Of a stretch of 64,000 bases of DNA, positions 7,129-15,165 are shown piece after piece. The notes under the pieces are model-generated. The model saw only the letters and a program-made list of their open reading frames with translations, was not told the origin of the DNA and searched no databases. Source of the DNA: Ilyomonas sp965219515 (GTDB taxonomy: Bacteria > Bacteroidota > Bacteroidia > Chitinophagales > Chitinophagaceae); assembly GCA_965219515.1 (NCBI GenBank), contig OZ244776.1, positions 310,001 through 374,000 on the forward strand. Direction: 5' to 3'. The position numbers and the translations under genes were made by a program. Within the stretch, counting starts at the first letter, position 1. The number at the start of each line of letters is the position of its first letter.

Positions 7129-8892
7129 TTAAACCAGCATTCGCAAAGGCTCTTCCAGCAGGCTTTTAACGGTTTGCAGAAATGCTGCGCCGGTGGCGCC
7201 ATCCACCACACGATGATCGCAGCTTAAGGTTACTTTCATAATGTTGCCCGGCACTACCATTCCGTCTTTTACAACCGGGGTTTGCGCTATGCCGCCAATG
7301 GCAAGAATACAGGCGTCGGGCGGATTGATAATCGCCGTAAATTCATCTATGCCAAACATGCCCAAATTAGAAATGGTGAAGGTGCTTCCTTCCCAGTCGG
7401 ATGGCTGAAGTTTTTTATCCTTTGCTTTCTGCGCAAATTCTTTTACCTCCTTTGAAATCTGGCTAAGCGGCTTGCTGTCGGCATTGCGAACCACCGGAAC
7501 CAGTAGTCCTTCTTCTACCGCAACAGCAACGCCGATGTTTACGTTGTGATTCATCCTTATTTTATCGCCCAGCCAGCTGCTGTTTATTTTCGGATGCTGT
7601 GTAAGCGCAACGGCAACGGCTTTCAATACAATATCATTAAAACTGATTTTTATTTTGGCCAATTCATTAATGCGGGTGCGCGCCGTAATGGCTGCATCCA
7701 TATCAATACTCATGGTAATATAAAAATGCGGAGCGGTAAACAGGCTTTCGCTCAGGCGGCGCGCTATGGTTTTGCGCATTTGCGAAACCGGCACTTCTTC
7801 AAAAGAAGCTGACGACTGGTTGTTGGTAGCTGCCGGCTGTTGACTCGCTGCCGAAGGCTGATTACTTTCCGCTGACGGTTGACGATTGACGGTTGACGGT
7901 TGATAATTTTCAATATCGGTTTTGGTAATTCTGCCGTTGTCGCCGCTGCCTTGCACCAGTTTTAAATCAATGCCTTTTTCCTGCGCTAATTTTTTTGCCA
8001 GCGGCGAAGCAAAAACTCTTCCGCCGTTAATCACCTGCTCAGGCATTGCCGCTTTGCCATTTGTTGCCGGCTGAACCTGCGCCGCCGGCTGATTCTGCAC
8101 TTCCTGATTTTTCGGAGCTGTATCGCCTTCAGCTTTTTGCGTATCGGCTTCTGTTTTAGGAGAACTGTCAAGCGCACCTGCATTGGCATTATTTGCTGCA
8201 GGCTGTGAGCCGCCTTGTAAACCGTTTACAATCTCATCTACATTCAAACCTTCTTTGCCAATGATGGCGAGCAAATCATTTACCTGCACTTTATCGCCCT
8301 GCTTCGCGCCCTGAAAAAGAAGTTTGCCGTCTTTATAGCTTTCCAGTTCCATGGTGGCTTTGTCGGTTTCAATTTCGGCCAGCACTTCGCCTTTTTTAAC
8401 GTCCTCTCCCACATTCTTCTGCCACGATGCTATCACGCCTTCGGTCATGGTATCGCTCAGTCGCGGCATCAAAACCACTTCTTCCATTTTGCTATAATCT
8501 TTTGGCGGTGATGATGGCTTGCCGTTGGCGGCAGGTTGCGGTGGGGCAGGTGTTTCTTTTTGCGGTTGCGGTGGTTGCGCATTAGCCGCAGGCTGAGGCG
8601 CCGTTTCGCCGCCCTTGCCATTGTGCCGGGAAACAATGCCGCTAACATCTTCGCCATCATTGCCAATAACAGCCAGCAAGTCGTTTACCTGAAGTTTGCC
8701 GCCATCGCCAGCGCCTACATGCAGCAGTGTGCCGTCTTTGTAGCTTTCCAGTTCCATGGTGGCTTTGTCGGTTTCAATTTCGGCCAGCACTTCGCCTTTT
8801 TTTACCGGGTCGCCTACTTTTTTATGCCAGCTCGCTATCACGCCTTCGGTCATGGTATCGCTCAGTCGCGGCATTAAAATCTCTTCAGCCAT
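7129..8892 (-). CDS. pdhC: Pyruvate dehydrogenase complex E2, dihydrolipoamide acetyltransferase, two lipoyl domains
   Basis: 587 residues. Two nearly identical lipoyl domains (about 2-78 and 136-212) each carry ETDKATMELES, with lipoyl lysines K43 and K178. A Pro/Ala/Gln-rich linker leads to a peripheral-subunit-binding domain (about 285-325, VFASPLAKKLAQEKGIDL ... GSGDNGRITKTDIENY), then a second linker and the catalytic domain with DHRVVDGATGAAF containing the active-site His near the C-terminus. The family transfers acetyl groups from lipoate to CoA at the core of the complex. No E1 or E3 gene is adjacent. The second linker is encoded by DNA with a strict 7-bp period (see 7808-7905). Confidence 0.95.
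   Translation of the reverse strand: MAEEILMPRLSDTMTEGVIASWHKKVGDPVKKGEVLAEIETDKATMELESYKDGTLLHVGAGDGGKLQVNDLLAVIGNDGEDVSGIVSRHNGKGGETAPQPAANAQPPQPQKETPAPPQPAANGKPSSPPKDYSKMEEVVLMPRLSDTMTEGVIASWQKNVGEDVKKGEVLAEIETDKATMELESYKDGKLLFQGAKQGDKVQVNDLLAIIGKEGLNVDEIVNGLQGGSQPAANNANAGALDSSPKTEADTQKAEGDTAPKNQEVQNQPAAQVQPATNGKAAMPEQVINGGRVFASPLAKKLAQEKGIDLKLVQGSGDNGRITKTDIENYQPSTVNRQPSAESNQPSAASQQPAATNNQSSASFEEVPVSQMRKTIARRLSESLFTAPHFYITMSIDMDAAITARTRINELAKIKISFNDIVLKAVAVALTQHPKINSSWLGDKIRMNHNVNIGVAVAVEEGLLVPVVRNADSKPLSQISKEVKEFAQKAKDKKLQPSDWEGSTFTISNLGMFGIDEFTAIINPPDACILAIGGIAQTPVVKDGMVVPGNIMKVTLSCDHRVVDGATGAAFLQTVKSLLEEPLRMLV
7808..7905. repeat. Heptad-register tract inside the E2 coding sequence, 14 units
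   Basis: Fourteen 7-bp units in register across 98 bp; the best-conserved stretch is 7871-7905 (GCTGACG, GTTGACG, ATTGACG, GTTGACG, GTTGATA). It encodes residues about 330-362 of E2, a Gln/Pro/Ser/Asn-rich linker. Three heptads equal seven codons, so the protein shows a QPSTVNR-QPS echo. The words match the intergenic tracts at 5540 and 28272. Confidence 0.75.
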
Positions 8893-9058
8893 ATCAGTAT
8901 TTTTTCGCTTTAAAAATTTGTTTGTTTGATGTAAAAATCGTTAGCAAAAAAACAGGTTTCCCCTTTTTTTCTGTTCGTAAAAATGAGCGGTGAAATTACA
9001 CGAAAAATGATTTGCATGAGAAGTGTTTGTTTTTTATGATTTGGCAGAAGATAGAATT

Positions 9059-9297
9059 TTGAAGATTGATGAGGAAGAAGCGAGGGCTTTGGTTGATTAA
9101 GCCGATAACAGAATTAATAAAAACAATGAACAGAATTTGAAGATTCCGGCAACGAAAGAAGATATTCATTTACTAAAACAAGATATTTTAAAGCTGGACA
9201 TTAAAATATCAGAAACGAAAACTGATATTATCAAATGGGTTTTGGTTTTTTTAATACACTTGTTTTGATGATTCTTGGTTTATATTTCCGTAAATAA
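9059..9297 (+). pseudogene. Decayed small coiled-coil / C-terminal membrane-anchor gene
   Basis: Reading from 9059 gives LKIDEEEARALVD, an in-frame TAA at 9098-9100, then TKEDIHLLKQDILKLDIKIS...DIIKWVLVF, and then a frameshift in a run of seven T near 9244-9251. Adding one T restores FNTLVLMILGLYFRK and a stop at 9295-9297. The restored C-terminus aligns without gaps over 22 residues to the intact protein at 39222 (IKWMVVFWIAQMAATVGLYLRK). The helical plus anchor layout resembles the DUF1640/CCDC90-like family. One stop plus one 1-bp deletion argues for a pseudogene. The remaining part of the 8893-9302 gap shows nothing else. Confidence 0.6.
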
Positions 9298-9302
9298 TTC
9301 AT

Positions 9303-9932
9303 CTACTTATAATCCAGTATATTCAATCGCTCCTGGCAAAAATCGTATTCATTTAAATCGTTGCTGCTAACTACAATCAGCTTCTCTTTGCAGTACGTTT
9401 CAATCAAATGATGATACAGCTCAAAACCGGTCGTATCAAGGTTTGTACACGGCTCATCCAACAGTAAAACGGGAACATTGGAAAAAATAGCCTGCGCTAA
9501 TTTTATACGTTGCTTCATGCCGCTGCTATAATATCTTATTTGTTTGTCAGCCGCTTTTTGCAAACCAACAATGGTAATGATTTGCGCAATGGTAATTTCT
9601 GATAGCAAAGGTTTAAACGAAGCATGAAAACCGAGAAACTCCGTTGCCGTCATTTCTTCAATTACTTCAAGATACGGCGCGCAAACAGCAATGTGTTGAA
9701 ACACATCGTTTTCATGTATTATTTTCCATTCATCCTGTACCAGTTTTTTCCATTCAAGCCGGCCTTCATTCGCCTGCATATTGGCTGCAATTACCTGAAG
9801 CAAGGTGCTTTTGCCACTGCCGTTCGGGCCAATTATGGCATACGCAAAACCGGTTTGAAATGTTGCGTTTATCTTTCTAAAAATCCAATCTCTGTTGAAG
9901 CGTTTGCCGGCGTCCGAGAGATGAATTTTCAT
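9303..9932 (-). CDS. ABC transporter ATP-binding protein
   Basis: 209 residues, a single nucleotide-binding domain. Walker A is GPNGSGKST (about 36-44), the signature is YSSGMKQR, Walker B is VLLLDEP, and the D-loop region TNLDTTG follows. The H-loop position is occupied by SSND rather than a His (VVSSNDLNEYDFC), which is unusual. Short single-domain ATPases of this type resemble CcmA/heme exporter subunits, but no membrane partner is adjacent. Substrate unknown. Its start codon directly abuts a heptad-repeat tract separating it from yidC, which is transcribed in the same direction. Confidence 0.85.
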   Translation of the reverse strand: MKIHLSDAGKRFNRDWIFRKINATFQTGFAYAIIGPNGSGKSTLLQVIAANMQANEGRLEWKKLVQDEWKIIHENDVFQHIAVCAPYLEVIEEMTATEFLGFHASFKPLLSEITIAQIITIVGLQKAADKQIRYYSSGMKQRIKLAQAIFSNVPVLLLDEPCTNLDTTGFELYHHLIETYCKEKLIVVSSNDLNEYDFCQERLNILDYK

Positions 9933-10012
9933 TGGTGAATGGTGAATTGTGAGTGATGAAAAATATGATAGCTGAACGCTGATAGCTCAAACCCTAAACC
10001 TCACAGCTACTT
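9932..10012. repeat. Heptad-register tracts filling the ABC-yidC gap
   Basis: The complete gap between the ABC start and the yidC stop consists of two phased blocks: 9932-9959 (TTGGTGA, ATGGTGA, ATTGTGA, GTGATGA) and 9971-10012 (GCTGAAC, GCTGATA, GCTCAAA and variants). They are separated by 11 bp that break the phase. The tract touches both codons bordering it. Confidence 0.8.
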
Positions 10013-11864
10013 ATTTTTTCGATCTGTCCTTCAACTGCTGCACTTTTTTTTGCGCTTCCATGGTTTGCTGAAACCGTTCCTGCCACTTGCTTTGCTGCTT
10101 TGGTGTTTTGCGTTTTATCTGAATATCGGCAAGTATTTTATCGTGGTTGATAATGTAATTCTGAATCACAAACTGAATGCATAAAGTAATGATATTCGAC
10201 ACCGTGTAATACCAGGTTAACGCCGCAGGCAGCCTGTTGAAAATGAACAGCAATACAAACGGAAATATATAAGGCATATACTTCATGGCAGGATTGCTTT
10301 GGTCGGGCGTCATGCTCATGTTGTAAATGGCAATGAGAAAATTGGTTAATACCGCCGTTAAGGTAAACAAGCTAACGTGATCGCCGTAATTGAACGGAAC
10401 GCTGAACGGCAGCTTCGCAATCACATCGTAAGTAGATAAATCGTTCGCCCATAAAAAGCTTTGTCCGCGCAGTAAAATATTACTACTGAAAAAACTATAC
10501 AGCGCAAAGAATATGGGTATTTGCAACAATGCCGGGATGCAGCCGCCAAGCGGATTGACACCGGCTTCGCGAAATATTTTCATCTGGTCAACGGCATACG
10601 CCTGCTGATCGTCGCCATGTTTCTTTTTTAGTTCGGCCAACTCTGGTCGCATTACTTTCATTTTGGCGCCGCTTAAATAGCTGGTGTACGTGAGCGGAGA
10701 AGTAACAAGCCTGATAAATAAGGTAAGAAGCGCAATCACCCAACCGAAGTTGCCGATGAAGCCGGACAGAAAATCGAATACCGGCATAATAATCCACCGG
10801 TTGATATATTTTACAAATGAATAAATGCCCGAACCCAGATCCACAATATCTTCCATGTGGTTATCATACTTTTTCATGGTATAATAAGCGTTGGGTCCGT
10901 AATACATTTGCAGCGGAACAGTAATTGTAGCCGACGGCGCAACGGCAATCTGCATATTGGCATCAGCCTGATACAACAATGTTGAACTGTCGGGCTGCGA
11001 ATTCATTTCTGCTTTGCCACTCTTAAATTTATTTTTTGAAATGATGGTAGCATTAAAAAACTGCTGCTTAAACGTAAACCAGTCTGTCGGGTTTTCAAAC
11101 TCTTTGTTGGCGCCGCCGGTTGCGCGTTCAAAATCGAAGCCGTCTTTATCGTCATAAAAACAGATGCGCGATTGTTCTTTTTCGTAGCTGCCGGAATATT
11201 GATGCTGATTGACGGAGATATTCCAACGAAAATTCATCACATTATTGGTAAGCAGTTGATTGGCGCCGGCTAAGCCGATGTTCCAGTCAATCATATAATT
11301 ATCCGGTCGAATAATATATTGATGCGTGATTTTTTGTCCGCTGGCGGAAGACAAAGTATAGGTAATGATCTGGCTGCCATCTGATTTTTTTGTAATGGCG
11401 GAAGGTGTAAAATACAGATTTGCCGTTTCGGTGCTTTGATTGTTACCTGTGTTTACGGTATATCCAATGGCATCGTTTTTACCGCCGCCTAACGTTACCA
11501 GCGAGCTGTCTATTGACTTGTAATCCTTTAACCGCACGCTTTTTATTTGTCCGCCCTTGTTGCTGAAAATCACGCGCATCAGGCTATTTTCTACGGCAAT
11601 GTTCTGTTCGTTGCCAACGCCTGCATTTTCAAAAGCGCCTGCCTGAGATATTCTTGATAATGAGTCATTGCGAACAGAATCCTGATATGCAATTGCCGGA
11701 TCAGCCGGTTTTACCTGTGCGGCTTTTACCTGGGCAATTGAATCCTGCGCCCTTTCTTCAGCCCCTTTTAAAACCGCCTGCTGCTTATTCGTATACCAGA
11801 AATAAACAAAAAATAAAATTCCCAACAGCACAAAACCAACAATGGTATTTTTATCCGCTTTCAT
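10011..11864 (-). CDS. yidC: Membrane protein insertase YidC
   Basis: 617 residues, typical for a gram-negative YidC with a large periplasmic domain. An N-terminal membrane helix (IVGFVLLGILFFVYFWY), a periplasmic beta domain (about 60-350) and the conserved C-terminal insertase core with five membrane segments (from about 370; LVTSPLTYTSYLSGAKMKVMRPEL, FREAGVNPLGGCIPALLQIPIFFALY, NRLPAALTWYYTVSNI) are all visible. YidC inserts inner-membrane proteins alone or with SecYEG. The C-terminus is Lys/Arg/Gln-rich, as expected for ribosome contact. It is the first gene of a possible minus-strand pair with the ABC ATPase. Confidence 0.96.
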   Translation of the reverse strand: MKADKNTIVGFVLLGILFFVYFWYTNKQQAVLKGAEERAQDSIAQVKAAQVKPADPAIAYQDSVRNDSLSRISQAGAFENAGVGNEQNIAVENSLMRVIFSNKGGQIKSVRLKDYKSIDSSLVTLGGGKNDAIGYTVNTGNNQSTETANLYFTPSAITKKSDGSQIITYTLSSASGQKITHQYIIRPDNYMIDWNIGLAGANQLLTNNVMNFRWNISVNQHQYSGSYEKEQSRICFYDDKDGFDFERATGGANKEFENPTDWFTFKQQFFNATIISKNKFKSGKAEMNSQPDSSTLLYQADANMQIAVAPSATITVPLQMYYGPNAYYTMKKYDNHMEDIVDLGSGIYSFVKYINRWIIMPVFDFLSGFIGNFGWVIALLTLFIRLVTSPLTYTSYLSGAKMKVMRPELAELKKKHGDDQQAYAVDQMKIFREAGVNPLGGCIPALLQIPIFFALYSFFSSNILLRGQSFLWANDLSTYDVIAKLPFSVPFNYGDHVSLFTLTAVLTNFLIAIYNMSMTPDQSNPAMKYMPYIFPFVLLFIFNRLPAALTWYYTVSNIITLCIQFVIQNYIINHDKILADIQIKRKTPKQQSKWQERFQQTMEAQKKVQQLKDRSKK

Positions 11865-11926
11865 CTACGTGAAAAAAATTTTTGAGCGGCAAAGGTAATG
11901 TTTGAAGCGGGATTGAAGACGTTAAG

Positions 11927-12017
11927 TTGGATTGTGATTGGTAGTTGATGGTTGGTAATAATAAAATTATAAAAGTTACCTGTTTCTATTAATTACCAAC
12001 CATCAGCTACCAACTAT
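11927..12017. repeat. Heptad tracts forming an inverted repeat upstream of ubiX
   Basis: Left block 11927-11961 and right block 11990-12017 are both 7-bp phased. Segments 11940-11959 and 11992-12011 are inverse complements over 20 bp, with the single difference forming a G-U wobble. The right arm ends just before TATCTTTA (12015-12022), a good Bacteroidota -7 element, and the ubiX ATG at 12027. The hairpin may therefore lie in the promoter rather than in the mRNA. Confidence 0.7.
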
Positions 12018-12026
12018 CTTTACAGC

Positions 12027-12587
12027 ATGGCAAATAAAATATTGCTGGCAATAACAGGTGCAAGCGGTTCTGTTTATGCAAAGTTGTTATTAGACAAACT
12101 GATGCAATTGCAAAATCAATGGCAGGAGGTAAGTGTTGTAATGAGCGCAAATGCAAAAGAAATCTGGAAAACGGAACTGGAAAACGAAGCGTATAATAAT
12201 TATCCGGTAAGGCATTGGGAAAAATACGATTTCTCAGCGCCTTTTGCATCCGGCTCGGCAAAGTATAATATCATGATTATTGCGCCCTGCAGCATGGGAA
12301 CATTAGGACGAATAGCAACAGGTGTAAGTGACGATCTGATAACCCGTGCCGCCGACGTAATATTAAAAGAAAAACGGAGATTGATACTGATGTTGCGCGA
12401 TACGCCGTACAACCTGATTCATATTAGAAATATGGAAACCATAACGCTTGCCGGCGGCATCATTTGCCCTGCAACGCCGTCTTTTTACAGCAAGCCAAAA
12501 ACGATTGAAGACGTAGCGGCAACCGTTGCAGACAGAATGTTAGATTTAGCTGGTTTGGAAATGAATAGTTACCGTTGGGGAAAGTAA
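12027..12587 (+). CDS. ubiX: UbiX-family flavin prenyltransferase
   Basis: 186 residues, normal for UbiX. The N-terminal LLAITGASGSVYAKLLLDKL is the FMN/phosphate-binding motif; IAPCSMGTLGRIATGVSDDLITRAADV and LLRDTPYNLIHIRNM are the classic signature blocks. The enzyme attaches a dimethylallyl-derived group to FMN to make the prenylated cofactor used by UbiD decarboxylases. No ubiD is adjacent. A possible -7 element (TATCTTTA) ends only 5 bp before the ATG, so the transcript may have almost no leader. Confidence 0.93.
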   Translation: MANKILLAITGASGSVYAKLLLDKLMQLQNQWQEVSVVMSANAKEIWKTELENEAYNNYPVRHWEKYDFSAPFASGSAKYNIMIIAPCSMGTLGRIATGVSDDLITRAADVILKEKRRLILMLRDTPYNLIHIRNMETITLAGGIICPATPSFYSKPKTIEDVAATVADRMLDLAGLEMNSYRWGK

Positions 12588-12614
12588 GTGAGGGAGTTGA
12601 TAGTTGGTTGTTGG
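12587..12614. repeat. Heptad-register repeat tract (TAGTTGG type), 4 units
   Basis: Four phased 7-bp units (AGTGAGG, GAGTTGA, TAGTTGG, TTGTTGG) starting at the last base of the ubiX stop codon. Same vocabulary as 11934-11954. Confidence 0.6.
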
Positions 12615-12736
12615 CAGCATAAAAAATCAAATACAGGTCTTGCGTTAAGTTTCAAAACAGTTTATGCTGGGTTAGAAAACTTTCAGCAGCATTATTTTTA
12701 TCGCTGATAAACTTACTGAACGATTGTAATGATTAT

Positions 12737-12775
12737 AAAAAAAATTGCATCGCCGTGTTTGAGAGGCGATGCAAT
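12737..12775 (-). terminator. Intrinsic terminator of the thioredoxin-domain gene
   Basis: Perfect 11-bp stem (12744-12754 with 12765-12775, ATTGCATCGCC / GGCGATGCAAT), 10-base loop, followed on the minus strand by a T-run (complement of 12737-12744). It lies 24 bp downstream of the stop at 12799. Confidence 0.85.
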
Positions 12776-12798
12776 ACAATTAAAAAAAGGTAGCAGAT

Positions 12799-14697
12799 TT
12801 AAAGAGAACCTTTTTTTGTCATGTCAATCATCAATGAAATTTCTTCCAGCAGTTTATCTGTGCCATTAAAACCAATGCTTGCAAACTGAAGATTGCCATC
12901 TTTGTTAATCACAAACTTGGTTGGAATGCCCTGTACATTATAATCGGCAACAGTTTTGTCTTTATCGTCCAGCAATACATTGAAGGAGTAATTGTTTTGT
13001 TTGATAAAATCCTGCGCATCGGTCTGCATATCCTTTACTTCTTTACGCTCCCATGTATCCACAAAAAGAAACACAACGTCTTTATCGTCTTTATATTTAT
13101 TTATTACCTGCTGCATACCGGGGAAAGAAGCTTTGCATGGTCCGCACCAGGTTGCCCAAAAGTCAACCACTACGGTTTTGCCTTTTAACGATGCAAGCGA
13201 TACCTGCTGACCTTCCAGGTTCTGTAAAGAAAAGTTTTTAGCGCCTCCGCTTTTCATTTTTTCTTTTATCTCTTCTTTCAGTTTCTCCATCCGTGCAGCT
13301 TTTGCCTTAGCTATCATATTGTTATAATCGGTATCGCTTAAATTTAATTGCGCATAGATGTTTTTAAGCCGCTGCTCAAGAGCCGGTGTACTCATTCCTT
13401 TTGATAATTGTCCTTCAATAAACTGACGCGTGAATTCGTTACCTTTTATTTTTGATGCGTACACTGCATATCGCTCAAATGTTTCGAGATCTGTTGTGTT
13501 TGGGATTACAATATCTTCGTAATAAAAAGCAGAATCCGGCTGGTTTAGCTTATACAATATCAGCGCATAAGTATCTATGTAAGTATCATAATTGCTTTTC
13601 AGTTGTTTTTTATATTCATCGGTTTCAGCATACGGCGGTTTAGATTTTTCCGGTTCATTCATTTCATTTGCAATAACATCAAATGATTTTTTTGAAATCG
13701 TTTTTGCAAATTCCAGATTCTCTCCGGCGTTATCTACTTTTTCGCCAGATAATCTCCACGCTGTATTATTCAGTATTGAGGCAGCTTGATCTTTATTCGT
13801 TATTGAATCTACATATAACATGTACTTATTCCAGTTCTTTTCTTTTTCATAATCAGCGGCAAGCATTCCGTAGAGATCGTTGTTATTTGCCTCACCGAAT
13901 TTAGCTCTGAAATCATTCATTAAGGCGATTTTGTTTTCTGCATTTTCAACCTTGTGAATACTGTCGAGCATAGCATATTTTGCAGCGGAACCTGTGGGAT
14001 ATTTGCTGATGATTTTTTTATTGAGACCGGATACTTCATCATTCATGCTAAGCATCCGGTAAATGGTTAATGCGTTGTACCAGTTTTCTTCTTTATTCAT
14101 GCCAATCTGCTGTTTGGCATATTGCAACAGTTGCGGTTTTGCGGCATCTTTTTTCGCTTTATACAAAACACTTAAGTAGTTAAGATAAGTTTTATCTTTT
14201 TGTTTCGGGTACTGTTTATAATCTGCCTCATACATGGCTGTCAACGCATCGGCAGGCACATTTAAATTTAAATAGTAAGTGCCATAAGAATTGAGTAATT
14301 GCGCTACGTTAATTCTTGCGTTTTCGTAATGGAAGCCTTTATCATCATAAAAATAAACTACATACCCATTGTCATTATGTGTATCAACGGGTTTGTTTTT
14401 TTTATCTATAATACCTGCAATAAAAGCTTTTGTGGAATCGGGCGAGGTAAAAGAAAATTCATAAGTGCCTGTTCCTTTTATAAGAGGAACTTTTTTTGTT
14501 TGTGTCGTACTGCCACTATCGTAAATAATAAATGCTTTTGAACTGTCAGGCAGCATTACGTTTTGCGGTGGCGTGTAAACGTACCTGTTTTCAGTTCCGG
14601 CTTCGGGTTTAGCTTGTTTTGGCTGAAGGCTGCCTGCCGTTTGAGAAAATGTTTCAGAGCATGTGAATGCAAACAGCAGGATAAACAAGTTCTTCAT
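12799..14697 (-). CDS. Secreted TlpA-like protein with C-terminal thioredoxin domain
   Basis: 632 residues. A signal peptide (MKNLFILLFAFTCSETFSQ) precedes a long helical, TPR-like middle region (about 130-480). The C-terminal 140 residues are an AhpC/TSA-Redoxin type thioredoxin fold: FSLQNLEGQQVSLASLKGKTVVVDFWATWCGPCKASFPG with the WCGPC redox motif, a VQGIPTKFVINKDG cis-Pro loop, and FNGTDKLLEEI. Such proteins reduce or isomerise disulfides in the periplasm and are abundant in Bacteroidota. The middle region probably binds clients; this is inferred. Transcribed alone. Confidence 0.9.
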   Translation of the reverse strand: MKNLFILLFAFTCSETFSQTAGSLQPKQAKPEAGTENRYVYTPPQNVMLPDSSKAFIIYDSGSTTQTKKVPLIKGTGTYEFSFTSPDSTKAFIAGIIDKKNKPVDTHNDNGYVVYFYDDKGFHYENARINVAQLLNSYGTYYLNLNVPADALTAMYEADYKQYPKQKDKTYLNYLSVLYKAKKDAAKPQLLQYAKQQIGMNKEENWYNALTIYRMLSMNDEVSGLNKKIISKYPTGSAAKYAMLDSIHKVENAENKIALMNDFRAKFGEANNNDLYGMLAADYEKEKNWNKYMLYVDSITNKDQAASILNNTAWRLSGEKVDNAGENLEFAKTISKKSFDVIANEMNEPEKSKPPYAETDEYKKQLKSNYDTYIDTYALILYKLNQPDSAFYYEDIVIPNTTDLETFERYAVYASKIKGNEFTRQFIEGQLSKGMSTPALEQRLKNIYAQLNLSDTDYNNMIAKAKAARMEKLKEEIKEKMKSGGAKNFSLQNLEGQQVSLASLKGKTVVVDFWATWCGPCKASFPGMQQVINKYKDDKDVVFLFVDTWERKEVKDMQTDAQDFIKQNNYSFNVLLDDKDKTVADYNVQGIPTKFVINKDGNLQFASIGFNGTDKLLEEISLMIDMTKKGSL

Positions 14698-15016
14698 AGC
14701 GTGTATTTTTAATGATGATTGTTTAGCAGAATTTCTTAAATTTTTTTAGGAGCTATCCTGGTAAATGATTTTACCAAATGGTAAACAGGTAGCACCATTC
14801 CTTTTTTTACTGCTTACTGTTCATTGCTTATGAGTTCAATTTTCAAAGTAACAGCAACCAAAACAGTGATTAATAAAAATCTATCTTATTATAAAAAGGC
14901 CCGTATCTGCTAAATGTTTTTCTGTTATCATTCAATCAATCTGAATCAGATTTATTACTATCCAAATTACAGATTTTTTTGTAATTGATGAATATTGTTT
15001 AGATAAGTTTTAAATT
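14698..15016. other. Gene-free AT-rich stretch with hairpin and short heptad tract
   Basis: No coding frame is convincing here. At 14748-14796, just upstream of the thioredoxin-domain gene, lies an imperfect inverted repeat whose inner part is TGGTAAA ... TTTTACCA. At 14807-14834 four heptads (TTACTGC, TTACTGT, TCATTGC, TTATGAG) keep 7-bp register. The rest is featureless. Confidence 0.5.
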
Positions 15017-15059
15017 ATCAGCGTATAGCCCAACATGTATGCTGGGGCTATATGCTGAT
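15017..15059 (-). terminator. Hairpin downstream of the MFS gene
   Basis: A 15-bp stem (15017-15031 with 15045-15059) containing one G-U pair, with a 13-base loop. It sits about 105 bp past the stop at 15166. The T-run on the minus strand is interrupted (ATTTAAAAC), so termination strength is uncertain. Confidence 0.55.
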
Positions 15060-15165
15060 ATTAGAGACAATTTGAAATGCACCTCTTTATTTTTTACACT
15101 GCTTTATTCGAAGCTTGCGTTACATAAATGATACACAAACAATGCTGCAGATTCTTATAACCTTA

